Shown: in pieces, positions 36,375 to 45,666 of the stretch
Position numbering within the stretch: position 1 is the first letter of the stretch
Layout of the letters: every line of letters starts with the position of its first letter
Assembly (NCBI RefSeq): GCF_008635795.1
Contig: NZ_VWRQ01000005.1
Span: 248,001-312,000 of the forward strand
Direction of reading: 5' to 3'
DNA length: 64,000 nt
Source: Paenibacillus tepidiphilus
GTDB lineage: Bacteria > Bacillota > Bacilli > Paenibacillales > Paenibacillaceae
Position numbers and translations under genes: made by a program
Notes under the pieces: model-generated
What the model was told of the DNA's origin: nothing
Seen by the model: the letters and a program-made list of their open reading frames with translations, nothing else
Database searches by the model: none

Positions 36375-38257
36375 GCGTCAATCCCTCCAACATTACTTTC
36401 GTGTAATACTACGGACATAACCGACGACTGCCCCTTTTTCACATTTTTAAATGGCCCGTAGCTCCAGGATTTCACCCGGTCCGGGTTGGTGATCACCATA
36501 GGCGTCGCCAGCGAAGCCGCATGTTCGCGAAGATATCCGATGTCAAACCGTACCAGCAATTGTCCCGGCTCCACACTGTCGCCTTCCTGGACCAACGCTT
36601 CAAACGGCCCTTTGAGCTGGGAGGTATCGATACCGATATGCATCAGTACCTCCAGACCTTCCGGTGTTGAGATGCCCACGGCGTGCATGGTGGGATACAC
36701 ATGCATCACCTTGCCGAACACCGGCGAGACCAGCTCGCCTTTTTCCGGGAAAAAGGCCACACCGTCCCCCACCAGCTTGGCGGCAAATATATGATCCGGC
36801 ACCTCCTCGATCGGCATCATCCGCCCCTGCATCGGGGCGCTGAACAGCACCTGCGGCAGATCCCGCAGCAGAAGCTTGTTAATCTCTTCGCGGATCAGCT
36901 CGGAATACGTGCCGAAGACGACCTGCACATTGCCGCCGCCCAGCTTGATGATGCCTGCGGAGCCCAGACTCTTCAAAGCTCCAGTATCTATATATCGGTC
37001 GTTGTGCACCGTTAATCTTAGACGTGTAATACAAGCCTGCACCTGCACAATGTTCTCCTTGCCGCCCAGCGCCTCCAGAATAAGTGGTGCCTGATACGGA
37101 ATATTGCCCGCCCAGTCGCCCAGCTCCGAGCCTTCTTCGCGTCCCGGGGTCGGAATCTGGAACCGGCGTATCGCCCAGCGGAAGACATTGTAGTACAGAA
37201 TGAAATAGCCGATGCCGATGGGGATCAGCAGCCAGGCCCGCTGGGATAAATGCAGATTGAGAATGAAATCGATGGCTCCCGCCGAATAGGAGAAGCCATG
37301 ATGAATCCCCAGTGAGTATGTCAGCAGCATTCCCAGACCTGACATTACCACATGCAGTGCGAATAAATAAGGAGATGCGAACAGGAACGCAAACTCGATT
37401 TGCTCCGATACCCCGGTCAGAAAGCAGACGGCGGCGGCGCGCACGAAGGTTTTGCGGATTTGCGGCTTGAGATCCTCCCGTGCTTCCTGGATAATTGCAA
37501 ATGCAATGGCCGGCAAAGCAAACATCATCACCGGATACAGCCCCGCCATGAACACGCCCGCTGTCGGGTCTCCGCTGAAGAAGCGCGGCAAATCCCCCTG
37601 GATTACGGCGCTGCCGTCAGGTGTAGTGAAATTGCCAAGCTGAAACCAGACCACATTATTTAGAATATGATGAAGACCGAAGGCGGTAAGTACCCGGTTC
37701 AGCACCCCGAACATAAACACACCGAAGCCGCCGGTCATTTCGATGCCCTGGAACAGTGACTCCAGCCCCCGCTGTAAGTAAGGTGAAATGCCCAGCATCG
37801 CCCAAGCGAAAAGGGCCGAGAACAAGCCCATAAACAGCAGCACAAAACGCGATCCGCCAAAGAACTGAATCGCTTCCGGCAGCTTGATATTCTTAAAGCG
37901 GTTATGCGCCACACCGGCAATGATACCAAGGATCACGCCGATCATCGTCGCGGGCTGCAGCTCGCCTGTACCCATATGGGTAACGATCCGGTCATAAGTG
38001 AACATTCCCGCCAGCGCCGCCAGCCCGGCCGGTCCGGCCTGATTCGACAGTCCCCACGCCACGCCGACCGCAAACAAATAAGGCATGAAATAAAAAATCC
38101 CCTGCCCCGCGTATGTAGCCACTTCCGCCACCGAAGAAAGTCCCCACGCCGACCACGGCAGACTGCCCAAACTCAGCAATATGGCCGCCGCCGGAAGCAC
38201 CATGGTGGGAAGCATGATCGCTCTGCCCAGCTGCTGCAACGATCCGAGCCAATTCAA
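36371..38257 (-). CDS. ptsG: Glucose-type PTS permease EIICBA
   Basis: 628 residues in IIC-IIB-IIA order: IIC membrane domain (about 1-390), IIB with the phospho-cysteine motif [11 protein letters not shown], and IIA with the phospho-histidine region (VLMHIGIDT). It imports and phosphorylates glucose or a related sugar; the closest relatives also take maltose or N-acetylglucosamine. The start is TTG at 38257 with AAGGAGAGG 6 bases upstream; no good ATG lies nearby. A cre-like site is 31 bases upstream, so CcpA control is likely. Co-transcribed with ptsI. Confidence 0.92.
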   Translation of the reverse strand: MNWLGSLQQLGRAIMLPTMVLPAAAILLSLGSLPWSAWGLSSVAEVATYAGQGIFYFMPYLFAVGVAWGLSNQAGPAGLAALAGMFTYDRIVTHMGTGELQPATMIGVILGIIAGVAHNRFKNIKLPEAIQFFGGSRFVLLFMGLFSALFAWAMLGISPYLQRGLESLFQGIEMTGGFGVFMFGVLNRVLTAFGLHHILNNVVWFQLGNFTTPDGSAVIQGDLPRFFSGDPTAGVFMAGLYPVMMFALPAIAFAIIQEAREDLKPQIRKTFVRAAAVCFLTGVSEQIEFAFLFASPYLFALHVVMSGLGMLLTYSLGIHHGFSYSAGAIDFILNLHLSQRAWLLIPIGIGYFILYYNVFRWAIRRFQIPTPGREEGSELGDWAGNIPYQAPLILEALGGKENIVQVQACITRLRLTVHNDRYIDTGALKSLGSAGIIKLGGGNVQVVFGTYSELIREEINKLLLRDLPQVLFSAPMQGRMMPIEEVPDHIFAAKLVGDGVAFFPEKGELVSPVFGKVMHVYPTMHAVGISTPEGLEVLMHIGIDTSQLKGPFEALVQEGDSVEPGQLLVRFDIGYLREHAASLATPMVITNPDRVKSWSYGPFKNVKKGQSSVMSVVLHESNVGGIDA

Positions 38258-38287
38258 GATGACCCTCTCCTTTCTTCTATACTGAAT

Positions 38288-38301
38288 CGTAAGCGCTACT
38301 A
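38288..38301. promoter_or_regulatory. cre-like site upstream of ptsG
   Basis: CGTAAGCGCTACTA matches TGWAANCGNTWNCA at 12 of 14 positions. It lies 31 bases before the TTG of ptsG, in a position for CcpA control. It is not confirmed by experiment. Confidence 0.5.
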
Positions 38302-38470
38302 AGGCTTTTGTCAAAAGATTACGCAACACTTAGAATACCACGTTTGACGGATTGATGTGAACTTTATTTCTTGTATACCGGCTCTGCGGTTAATCTGCCT
38401 TTCGGGAGTCATCAGCGGCAATGAACCCGCGAGTGCATAAGAGTGTTCAAGAAGGGCAACAGCATGGATT

Positions 38471-38745
38471 GCCGAAGGCCTTCAGCAAATGCGGAAGGCC
38501 AATAGCCCGATTGCTGAAGGCCAACAGCTCCAATTGAGGGAGGCCAACAACTTCAATTGCCGAAGGCCAACAACTCCAATTGCCGAAGGCCAGCAGCTCC
38601 AATTGCGGAAGGCCTTCAGCAAATGCGGAAGGCCAATAGCCCGATTGCTGAAGGCCAACAGCTCCAATTGCGGGAGGCCAACAACTCCAATTGCCGAAGG
38701 CCAGCAGCTCCAATTGCGGAAGGCCAGCAGCACCGATTGCTATTA
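38471..38745. repeat. GC-rich tandem array B, 23-base unit
   Basis: The unit reads close to CAATTGCCGAAGGCCAACA plus ACTC (23 bases) with AAGGCC at its core. About a dozen diverged copies are present, and a higher-order block beginning CCTTCAGCAAATGCGGAAGG recurs at 38479 and 38613 (134 bases apart). Open frames of 83-88 codons on both strands are repeat products, not genes. It ends 24 bases before the four-palindrome element. Confidence 0.85.
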
Positions 38746-38768
38746 ATGACCTCGCTAACCGCTGCTGA

Positions 38769-38953
38769 TAATTGTATTTTGTACAACTATATCCATCTAT
38801 ACAGGCTTTTTCCTGGCTATAGTTGTATTTTGTACAACTATTTTCTTGATTTTTAGCAGTTTGAATTCAATATGCTGATTTTAGTTGCACAAAATACATC
38901 TATTCCTCAAAGATTGGTGCATACGTAACAAATAGTTGTACGAAATGCAGTTA
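38769..38953. repeat. Four-palindrome dyad element, copy B
   Basis: Palindromes of 21 bases start at 38769, 38820, 38882 and 38933. The second is perfect apart from its 5-base centre (TAGTTGTA-TTTTG-TACAACTA). Order is forward, forward, reverse, reverse; starts are 51, 62 and 51 bases apart, exactly as in copy A. Spacers share only short runs with copy A (C-TTTTT-C and GCTGATT). The dyad centre is near 38861. No gene is present. Confidence 0.88.
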
Positions 38954-38968
38954 TCCTTGTCATTGCAG

Positions 38969-39098
38969 ATTTTTATGCACTCTTCTCCTTTTGTTAGTTA
39001 CAAATTTTTATGCACTCTTCTCCTCTTGTTAGTTACAAATTTTCATACACCCTTCTCCTCTTACTAGTTACAGCTCTTCTTGCACTCTGCTCCCAATG
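38969..39098. repeat. Four 35-base direct repeats
   Basis: Units start at 38969, 39004, 39039 and 39074 (last one partial). Each reads close to ATTTTTATGCACTCTTCTCC then TTTTGTTAGTTACAA, with rising divergence. There are no spacers, so it is not a CRISPR array. It completes the gene-free island 38302-39155. Confidence 0.9.
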
Positions 39099-39155
39099 AA
39101 CATGTGTTCCACCGCTTTCGCCGTACATTTACGTTCATAAGCTTACCAGTTGAAA

Positions 39156-39824
39156 TCACCAGATTTGCCCCTGGCGCATCGCCTTCACTTCATAATAGCG
39201 CGTCCTCTCCCCCTTGCCCACTGGCTGCATCAGACTTTTCGAACAGAGCGAATCCAGCAACTTCCGCGCAGTACGAAAATTCATCCGGAGCTGTTCAGTC
39301 ACATCCTTCGGCCGGATCGGCGTACCAAGCTGCCAAGCCAGGCGGAGCACATCCTTTTCTTCAGCGCCGAGTTCAATCACGGCGGGCCTACCGGCCAAAT
39401 AAGGCGCCAACGCCATCTGCAGGAGCATCATGCACACCTCGGGACGCTGCTGGATGTCATCAAAGGAGAAATGCAGCATCCCCCACCCCATCCCGGTCAG
39501 AAACGTGTCGCGGTTCAGCGCATAACTGAATTTTTCCCGGTCCATGTCCTTAACATGACTCTGGTATCCGTCGCACTCCATGCCAAACCGTACTCCGTTC
39601 GGTGGCAGAAAGGCGAAGTCCAGAAACTGCGATTTACGGTTCCAGTCATACACCTCGTATTCCGGATGCAGATGGTCCAGCGATTCGAACAACGGCCACC
39701 ATACATTTTGCAAAAAGAGTCTTTCCGCATACTGATGCCCGCGCAGCAGCCTCCCTTTCCGTTCGCCCGTCCGCAAGCCGGAATGCCGCTCGATAAACAA
39801 ATGGTGCGACTCCTCAAAGCCCAT
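39156..39824 (-). CDS. PD-(D/E)XK nuclease-like protein (DUF559/Vsr-like) with winged-helix C-terminus
   Basis: 222 residues. The middle carries a nuclease-like core: SQFLDFAFLPPNGVRFGMEC with DGYQSHVKDMDR after it, which has the Asp...Glu-x-Asp and His layout of Vsr/DUF559 endonucleases. The C-terminal 80 residues look like a winged helix (PIRPKDVTEQLRMNFRTARK). No methylase or other restriction gene is nearby. It lies next to the repeat island. ATG 39824 has AGGGATTG upstream. Function is inferred from fold-like motifs only. Confidence 0.6.
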   Translation of the reverse strand: MGFEESHHLFIERHSGLRTGERKGRLLRGHQYAERLFLQNVWWPLFESLDHLHPEYEVYDWNRKSQFLDFAFLPPNGVRFGMECDGYQSHVKDMDREKFSYALNRDTFLTGMGWGMLHFSFDDIQQRPEVCMMLLQMALAPYLAGRPAVIELGAEEKDVLRLAWQLGTPIRPKDVTEQLRMNFRTARKLLDSLCSKSLMQPVGKGERTRYYEVKAMRQGQIW

Positions 39825-39844
39825 CTTCAATCCCTCCCGCAAAA

Positions 39845-39885
39845 TAAAAAAACGCCCTTAGCCCGCAAAAGCGGATAAGGACGTT
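39845..39885 (-). terminator. Terminator after the CoA-binding protein gene
   Basis: AACGTCC(TTATCC)GC-TTTT-GC(GGGC)TAAGGGCGTT pairing on the minus strand with a following T tract (39852-39845). It is 207 bases past the stop at 40092; the stretch between shows nothing else. Confidence 0.6.
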
Positions 39886-40091
39886 CTTCGTCTAGCTAAA
39901 TTATAGCAGACCCGGGAGTTAAAATATACGGCTTAAATCGGCCACGTTGGCCTAATTCATGCCCATGGAACTTTTTCCGGGCCACTGGACCTGCAGCAAT
40001 AATACCTGACGAGGCATAAGCTCCGCGCAGCCAATGATCAAACCGGTAGCATGCCCTTGCAACAAACTAATGCAACTACGGTCGCAGGGTG

Positions 40092-40526
40092 CTATCCCCG
40101 GCTCCGCCCATGCATCGTGATTGCTTCTTCAACCTTGATGCAGCGGTCCATGATCGCAACCATGCCGTGGCGGGCGGCGATATCGGCCGCCTCCTGATTG
40201 ATGATGCCCTGCTGCAGCCAGAGCACACGCGCGCCGATGTCAGCGGCCTCCTGGGCTACCTCTGCACAGTATTCGCTGCGGCGGAACACATTTACGATAT
40301 CCACCGGTTCTGGGATTTCAGCCAGTGTATGATAGCACTTCTCACCCAAAATCTCTCCATCTACCGTCGGATTGACCGGAATAATGCGGTAACCGCGGCT
40401 CTGCATGGCGTAAGCAACCATGTAAGAGGTGCGGTCGCTTTTGTCGGATAGGCCTACGACGGCGATATTGCCTGCAGATGCGAGAATATCGCCGATTTGC
40501 TCCCGGCTGGGGTTCTCAAAGCCCAT
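40092..40526 (-). CDS. CoA-binding domain protein (YccU-like)
   Basis: 144 residues forming a Rossmann-like CoA-binding fold: NIAVVGLSDKSDRTSYMVAY, YRIIPVNPTVDGEILGEK, VDIVNVFRRSEYCAEV and LWLQQGIINQEAADIA. Such small proteins resemble the CoA-binding half of succinyl-CoA synthetase; the role is unknown. A ribosome site (GGGAG) precedes ATG 40526. Single gene downstream of aroA. Confidence 0.88.
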   Translation of the reverse strand: MGFENPSREQIGDILASAGNIAVVGLSDKSDRTSYMVAYAMQSRGYRIIPVNPTVDGEILGEKCYHTLAEIPEPVDIVNVFRRSEYCAEVAQEAADIGARVLWLQQGIINQEAADIAARHGMVAIMDRCIKVEEAITMHGRSRG

Positions 40527-40661
40527 TGTGATTGCTCCCTTCAGTTCATCTTCAATATGCGGCTATACGGGCTATGCGGCACACTCCTGGGCAAAAGCTT
40601 CGTGCACCCGAACAGGAACAGCCTGCTCACTCTTAGTAAACTCCGCGCCGCTTCTACATAT

Positions 40662-41954
40662 CTATTGTACCCATTCCACATCGGCGCCAAGCGCACGCAG
40701 ATGATCAAAGTATTGCGGGTACGATTTCGCAACATGATGTGCATCCTTGATCAGCAGCGGCTGACGGGCCCGTAAGCCCACCACAGTCAGTGCCATAATG
40801 ACACGGTGATCGTAATGGGCGTTGATGGTAACTCCGCCTTCAACACCCTCCGGCTGGCCGTGTACGATAATCTCATCGCGTCGCTCCTCCACCTTGGCAC
40901 CGGCCCGGGTCAGCTCGGCCAGATAGTCGGTGATCCGGTCGCATTCCTTGTAGCGCAGATTCTCTACATTATAGAAGCGGGATGTTCCTTCGGCAAATAC
41001 AGCCGCTGCAACCATCGCCAGTACAGCATCGGTTGCCGCATCGCCGTCAAATTCGACCGCCTTCAGTACGCCGGTGCCCTGCACATGCACCGTATCATTC
41101 TGGTGCGTAAGCGGGACTTCCATCATCCGCAGCACGTCGACAATCGCCCGCTCGCCTTGCTTGCTGCGCTCAGCCAGACGTTCGATCTTCACGTCGGATT
41201 TCGTCACCGCAGCCGCTGCGAGCACTGCTGCGGAGCCCGGGTAGTCGCCCTGTACCGTATAAGTCTTGGCTGCATAGGATTGGCCGCCCGGCACTTTGAA
41301 GGACATATAATCATCGGCCGCATGCACTACGATGCCGGCCTGCTCCAGCACCTCCAGCGTTTGTCCGATAACCACCTTGGATTTCAGATCGTCCAGCACA
41401 ATAATCTCGCTGTCTTCCTCAAGCAGCGGGGTCAAGAACAGCAGTGCGCTGAGGTACTGGGAGCTGACAGCTCCGGACACCGAAATTCGTCCGCCCTTCG
41501 GAGCTCCGCCCCGGATCGTAATCGGCAGCCTGCCATTGTTGTGCTCTACTTCCACGCCAATCTGTCCCAGTGCAGCGATGAGGTCGTCATGCGGCCGCTT
41601 GCCGAGTGAATCGGGATAAGTATTCACAAACGTCACTTCTGGACTCAGGGCAGCCACCGCCATCAGAAAGCGCAGCACGGCGCCGGCGTTGCCCACATTC
41701 AGCTCTTTGACATGACGGGGATTACGCCCGAAGCCCTGAATGACAATCTTCTCTTCATCCTCTGTCAGCACCGCTCCAAGGTCGGCGATACAGCGGCGGA
41801 TAGCATCGCTGTCCTCGCTGTGTGCGGGATGATAAATCGTACTGACGCCCTCGGACAAAGCAGCGACCAGCAGGTAGCGGGTAGTGTAGTTTTTGGAGGA
41901 CAACGCTCCAAATTCTCCTTGCAGGACAGGCGTAGGCCTAACGATTACGTCCAT
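40662..41954 (-). CDS. aroA: 3-phosphoshikimate 1-carboxyvinyltransferase (EPSP synthase), divergent form
   Basis: 430 residues, two-domain EPSP synthase. Catalytic residues are kept: Lys21 and Arg26 (SSKNYTTR), SSQYLSAL, DHRVIMA, the Asp in GDAATDA, KECDR and the Lys in AHHVAKSYPQY. Several motifs differ from the classic ones: SSKNYTTR where most have PGSKSxSxR, GNAGAVLRFL where E. coli has GNAGTAMRPL, and KECDR for KESDR. It joins PEP and shikimate 3-phosphate in aromatic synthesis. The changes at the glyphosate-site positions (Thr97 to Ala, Pro101 to Phe by E. coli numbering) are noted under findings. GGAG precedes ATG 41954. Confidence 0.92.
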   Translation of the reverse strand: MDVIVRPTPVLQGEFGALSSKNYTTRYLLVAALSEGVSTIYHPAHSEDSDAIRRCIADLGAVLTEDEEKIVIQGFGRNPRHVKELNVGNAGAVLRFLMAVAALSPEVTFVNTYPDSLGKRPHDDLIAALGQIGVEVEHNNGRLPITIRGGAPKGGRISVSGAVSSQYLSALLFLTPLLEEDSEIIVLDDLKSKVVIGQTLEVLEQAGIVVHAADDYMSFKVPGGQSYAAKTYTVQGDYPGSAAVLAAAAVTKSDVKIERLAERSKQGERAIVDVLRMMEVPLTHQNDTVHVQGTGVLKAVEFDGDAATDAVLAMVAAAVFAEGTSRFYNVENLRYKECDRITDYLAELTRAGAKVEERRDEIIVHGQPEGVEGGVTINAHYDHRVIMALTVVGLRARQPLLIKDAHHVAKSYPQYFDHLRALGADVEWVQ

Positions 41955-42071
41955 GGTTCAGTTCTCCTTATAGTAGGGTTAGTTATAAGTATAAGTGCCT
42001 CGTTTGACAGGCCATTCCACAGTTATGGTATCATAATAACATTCTTCACACAGAAAAGAGGAACCGCTACG

Positions 42072-42380
42072 ATGAACGATATCCCACAAGTGACGCCGCA
42101 GGAGCTGCGTGAGCGCCTGGCCAGTGGCGAGGAGCTTGTCCTGATCGATGTGCGCGAAGACGATGAGGTCGCATTCGGAATGATCGACGGTGCAGAGCAT
42201 ATCCCGATGGGGGAAATACCGGCACATTCCGGTCAGCTTTCGCCCGATTCCGAGCTGGTCTTTATCTGCCGCTCCGGCGCCCGCAGCCAGCGCGTCTGCG
42301 AATATCTGCAGCAGTTTGGTCTCAAGGTCTCCAACCTTAGCGGCGGCATGATTGCCTGGAACGAGAGCGCTGAAGAGTAA
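42072..42380 (+). CDS. Rhodanese-like sulfurtransferase
   Basis: 102 residues of a single rhodanese domain: PQELRERLASGEELVLIDVR, GAEHIPMGEI, active-site loop CRSGARS (Cys66) and GGMIAWN. It carries sulfur as a persulfide on the cysteine for thiosulfate or related donors. ATG 42072 has GAGGAA upstream; the long open frame before it overlaps aroA antisense and is not used. Single gene. Confidence 0.92.
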   Translation: MNDIPQVTPQELRERLASGEELVLIDVREDDEVAFGMIDGAEHIPMGEIPAHSGQLSPDSELVFICRSGARSQRVCEYLQQFGLKVSNLSGGMIAWNESAEE

Positions 42381-42382
42381 GG

Positions 42383-42560
42383 TTTTTGAGCTGCCTCGGA
42401 GCTACAATGGAACTGTCTTCGAGCTGCCTCAGAGCTGTCTTGAACTGTCTCGGAGCTGTCTCGGAGCTGTCTCGGAGTTGCCTTGGACCTGTCTTCGAGC
42501 TGCCTCAGAGCTGCCCTGGAACTTGCTTCGAGCTGTCTTAGAGCTGCCTCAGGAATACCT
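42383..42560. repeat. Tandem array C, 11-base unit
   Basis: About 15 diverged copies of an 11-base unit close to CTCGGAGCTGT (three near-perfect copies in a row at 42447-42480) start straight after the rhodanese stop codon. Unlike arrays A and B no four-palindrome element follows. The rest of the gap to aroK (42561-42626) shows nothing clear. Confidence 0.85.
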
Positions 42561-42626
42561 CTATGCTGCTTTGTGTCTACAGCTCCTGCAGCTTCAGCTA
42601 ATCCATCCGCAAATACGCTTAAAAGC

Positions 42627-43175
42627 TCAACCGCGGTAATGCATTAAAATATGCTGCGAGACTTCGGCTGCATTCAGCTCCGAGGTATCCACCGTGCAAT
42701 GCGCGAACAAGTAGGCATCACGCCGCGAATCCATAATGGAGCGCACCTTCTCCCGCGCATTGCCGGCCAGCAGCGGCCGTCCTACATCTCCGCTCGTTCT
42801 TGCCACAATAACATCCTCCGTGGCCGTCAGCGCCACGACGAGCCCCTGTGCCAGCATCAGCTCTGCATTGCCGGGAGCCAGCGCCGCCCCTCCGCCGGTC
42901 GATATCACCTTGCCTTCGCCTTCCAGCACACGCTTCAGTGCTGCAGACTCAATGCTGCGGAAATACGCCTCGCCGCCTTCGGCAAAAATCTCCGCGATGC
43001 TCCGGCCTTCCTCCTGAACGATCAGATGATCCAGGTCCACCAGCTCATAATCCAGTTCTTCCGCAAGCATGGCGCCTACCGTCGATTTGCCCGTAGCCAT
43101 CATTCCAACGAGAATAATGTTTCGCTTCCGCAGCTGCCCATCCGGTTGCACCTGTTCTTCATTGTTTAATGCCAT
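42627..43175 (-). CDS. aroK: Shikimate kinase
   Basis: 182 residues with the P-loop GMMATGKS (24-31), the shikimate-binding Asp in LVDLDHLI, EEGRSIAEIFAEGGEAYFR (Arg), VISTGGGA and the lid Arg GRPLLA. It phosphorylates shikimate, the step before AroA. The N-terminus has an extra ~15 residues. GGAGG precedes ATG 43175. AroA and AroK lie 0.7 kb apart on the same strand but are separated by the rhodanese gene and array C. Confidence 0.95.
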   Translation of the reverse strand: MALNNEEQVQPDGQLRKRNIILVGMMATGKSTVGAMLAEELDYELVDLDHLIVQEEGRSIAEIFAEGGEAYFRSIESAALKRVLEGEGKVISTGGGAALAPGNAELMLAQGLVVALTATEDVIVARTSGDVGRPLLAGNAREKVRSIMDSRRDAYLFAHCTVDTSELNAAEVSQHILMHYRG

Positions 43176-43332
43176 GTCTACCTCCTGGGCGCAACATTTG
43201 TCATATCATAACACAGGGGCAAAAGGTTAGACAATGCACTTCTCCCCTGCAAAACGCCCCGCCAAAGAGTGGATAAGCATGCGGTTGTTTCAATTTCTCT
43301 GCGGGTACCCGTTATATTCCTTGAGATATTGT

Positions 43333-43382
43333 AAAAAAACGGCCCAAAAGCCCCGCCGGTAGCGGAAGCCTTTCGGGCCGTT
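43333..43382 (-). terminator. Terminator after gnd
   Basis: AACGGCCCGAAAGG...CTTTTGGGCCGTT pairs on the minus strand and runs into TTTTTTTAC (43340-43333). It is 23 bases past the stop. Confidence 0.85.
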
Positions 43383-43404
43383 GTCCATTAATAGAGATCG
43401 CTGC

Positions 43405-44817
43405 TTACTCAGCCAGCCAGTTGTGGTGGAACACGCCTTCTTTGTCCACGCGTTTGAAGGTGTGGGCGCCGAAGTAGTCACGCTGAGCCTGAAGCAGGTT
43501 CGCAGGCAGGCGTTCCGTACGGTAGCTGTCGTAGTAAGCCAGTGCGCTGGAGAAGCCCGGTACCGGGATACCGCGTGTAACCGCAGAGGCCACCACTTTG
43601 CGCCAAGCGTCCTGGTAAGAAGTCATAATGTCCTTGAAGAACGGATCAAGCAGCAGGTTCTTCAGGTCCGGATTGCTGGTATAAGCATCCGTGATGTTCT
43701 GCAGGAAGCGGGAACGGATGATGCAGCCGCCGCGCCAGATTTTGGCCAGCTCGCCGTATTGCAGGTTCCAGTTATATTCGTCGGATGCTACGCGCAACTG
43801 CGCGAAGCCCTGTGCGTAAGAAACGATTTTGCTGGCGAACAGTGCTTTGCGCACGTTCTCGATGAATTCCGCCTTGTCGCCCTGGAACGGCTCGGCTGCC
43901 GGACCGCTCAGCACCTTGCTGGCTGCCACGCGCTCTTCCTTCATGGCCGACAGGAAGCGGGAGAACACAGACTCAGTGATCATGGACAGCGGCACACCAA
44001 GGTCCAGGGAGCTTTGGCTCGTCCATTTACCGGTACCCTTCTGGCCGGCAGCGTCGAGAATCACGTCTACCATCGGTTTGCCGGTCTCTTCATCGTATTG
44101 GGCAAAAATATCCTTGGTGATCTCGATCAGATAGCTGTCGAGTTCGCCTTTGTTCCATTCCGAGAAGGTTGCATGCAGCTCTTTCTCGTCCAGACCCACG
44201 ACGTCTTTAAGCAGTTGGTAAGCTTCGCAGATCAGCTGCATGTCGCCGTATTCGATACCGTTATGCACCATTTTGACATAGTGTCCGGCACCGTCAGGTC
44301 CAATATATGTACAGCAAGGTTCATCGTTCACTTTAGCCGAGATGGCTGTGAGAATCGGTTCAACCAGTTTATATGCGCTTTCCTGGCCCCCAGGCATGAT
44401 GGAAGGTCCCTTCAGTGCGCCCTCTTCGCCGCCGGATACGCCGGTGCCGATGAAGCGGAAGCCCTTCTCTTCGAGCTCTTTGCTGCGGCGGACCGTATCA
44501 GGGAAGTAAGCATTGCCCCCGTCGATAATGATGTCGCCCTGATCAAGATGCGGCAGCAGCGATTCAATGGTTGCGTCGGTTGCTTTACCCGCCTGAACCA
44601 TGATCAGAATTTTGCGCGGAACTTCGAGGGATGCCACGAACTCCTCCACGGAAAATGTGCCCACCAGATTCTTACCTTGCGCTTCGGCAATCAGATCATG
44701 TGTCTTCTCCGGGGAACGGTTAAATACCGATACGGTAAAGCCTTTGCTCTCGATGTTAAGAGCCAAATTCTTGCCCATAACCGCCAAGCCAATAACGCCG
44801 ATTTGTTGTTTTGCCAT
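43405..44817 (-). CDS. gnd: 6-phosphogluconate dehydrogenase (decarboxylating)
   Basis: 470 residues: NADP Rossmann start [26 protein letters not shown], the [13 protein letters not shown] and GPSIMPGG motifs, catalytic Lys in [15 protein letters not shown], and the C-terminal substrate loop [11 protein letters not shown]. It converts 6-phosphogluconate to ribulose 5-phosphate in the oxidative pentose phosphate pathway. ATG 44817 has GGAGGACC upstream; an in-frame codon 21 bases earlier is less likely. Single gene with terminator. Confidence 0.97.
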   Translation of the reverse strand: MAKQQIGVIGLAVMGKNLALNIESKGFTVSVFNRSPEKTHDLIAEAQGKNLVGTFSVEEFVASLEVPRKILIMVQAGKATDATIESLLPHLDQGDIIIDGGNAYFPDTVRRSKELEEKGFRFIGTGVSGGEEGALKGPSIMPGGQESAYKLVEPILTAISAKVNDEPCCTYIGPDGAGHYVKMVHNGIEYGDMQLICEAYQLLKDVVGLDEKELHATFSEWNKGELDSYLIEITKDIFAQYDEETGKPMVDVILDAAGQKGTGKWTSQSSLDLGVPLSMITESVFSRFLSAMKEERVAASKVLSGPAAEPFQGDKAEFIENVRKALFASKIVSYAQGFAQLRVASDEYNWNLQYGELAKIWRGGCIIRSRFLQNITDAYTSNPDLKNLLLDPFFKDIMTSYQDAWRKVVASAVTRGIPVPGFSSALAYYDSYRTERLPANLLQAQRDYFGAHTFKRVDKEGVFHHNWLAE

Positions 44818-45023
44818 CTGGTCCTCCACCCTTTGCATCCTGTATTTGTGTGTAATCTGTTTCTCGCAGTCTTAGAATAACATCCTTTGTCACTTACGGC
44901 AAAGTACAGACCTGCGAAAAAGCGATCAACCTCATTGACAAAATCCTTTAGCACCAGGAATTTGCTCACAATGACTATTTTAACGGTTTTACCCCTTGTC
45001 CACAAGCTGCAAAAGCAAAACAT

Positions 45024-45049
45024 AAGGCATCCCCGGCCGGGGATGCCTT
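45024..45049 (-). terminator. Perfect 26-base palindrome, terminator of the gene at 45070
   Basis: AAGGCATCCCCGG pairs exactly with CCGGGGATGCCTT without a loop, 20 bases past the stop; the minus side continues ATGTTTTGCTTTTGC. Confidence 0.8.
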
Positions 45050-45069
45050 AACCATCAAGAGCTGCCGGA

Positions 45070-45666
45070 TTACCACTCCAGCATATTCAGTTCTCTACTC
45101 AAAAATTGCAGCCGCGCATGGCACGCTTCCACAGCCGCGGCATCCCCGGCGCGAATCCCCTCATTCATCAGGTCAAGCTGCTCGTCGACTTCGACACGGC
45201 GCTGCCGGATGCGGTCTTCGCCCTCCACAGAATAGAACAGCTTCGTCAGTTCCTGATCGGACAAAAGCGGCCCCTTCTGATACAGCACACGCTGCTGGTA
45301 ACCGGAGATTTCCACCAGACGGATCACTTCACCGAATAAAATATTCTCAATAATGATCTGCCGGTCGCGGAACCGTTTGACCACGGCATGCCCCCGCATA
45401 TCGCCAATCAGCTTCTCCATCCACTCGGCCAGCCGGGCGTCGCGGATCATATAATCGCCTACGAGCTTATAGCCGTCCTTGATCCGCTGAAAGCGCAGCT
45501 TCACCAGCTTGCGTCCGGTGCGCACCGAGATCAGAAAGACGTTTTCATTCTCGCTCCAGTACAGGGAATAGCCTTCCTTGATCAGGTCCTTAATCAGATC
45601 CTGGATATGCTGCCTTTCAAACCGCAGCTCCAGATTGCAATACTCCACTTCGTCGTTTTTGTTCAC
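45070..45666 (-). CDS. Conserved hypothetical protein, helical
   Basis: 198 residues, charged, with FERQHIQDLIKDLIKEGYSL near the N-terminus, a middle rich in basic and aromatic residues and a C-terminal coiled-coil-like stretch (RRRVEVDEQLDLMNEGIRA). I do not recognise a function; similar Paenibacillus proteins carry misleading names. GTG at 45666 is chosen since the AAAGGGGGGAG site lies just before it; ATG 45714 would extend it by 16 residues with no site. Single gene. Confidence 0.65.
   Translation of the reverse strand: MNKNDEVEYCNLELRFERQHIQDLIKDLIKEGYSLYWSENENVFLISVRTGRKLVKLRFQRIKDGYKLVGDYMIRDARLAEWMEKLIGDMRGHAVVKRFRDRQIIIENILFGEVIRLVEISGYQQRVLYQKGPLLSDQELTKLFYSVEGEDRIRQRRVEVDEQLDLMNEGIRAGDAAAVEACHARLQFLSRELNMLEW

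Noticed and set aside
38447..38746. Open frames of 83-88 codons in array B
   Set aside because: They are translations of a 23-base repeat that exist in several frames on both strands with no ribosome site.
38969..39098. Possible CRISPR array
   Set aside because: Repeats are contiguous with no spacers, and no cas genes are present.
43381..44880. 499-codon frame antisense to gnd
   Set aside because: Gnd motifs are complete on the minus strand; the antisense frame is a result of GC-rich codon use.
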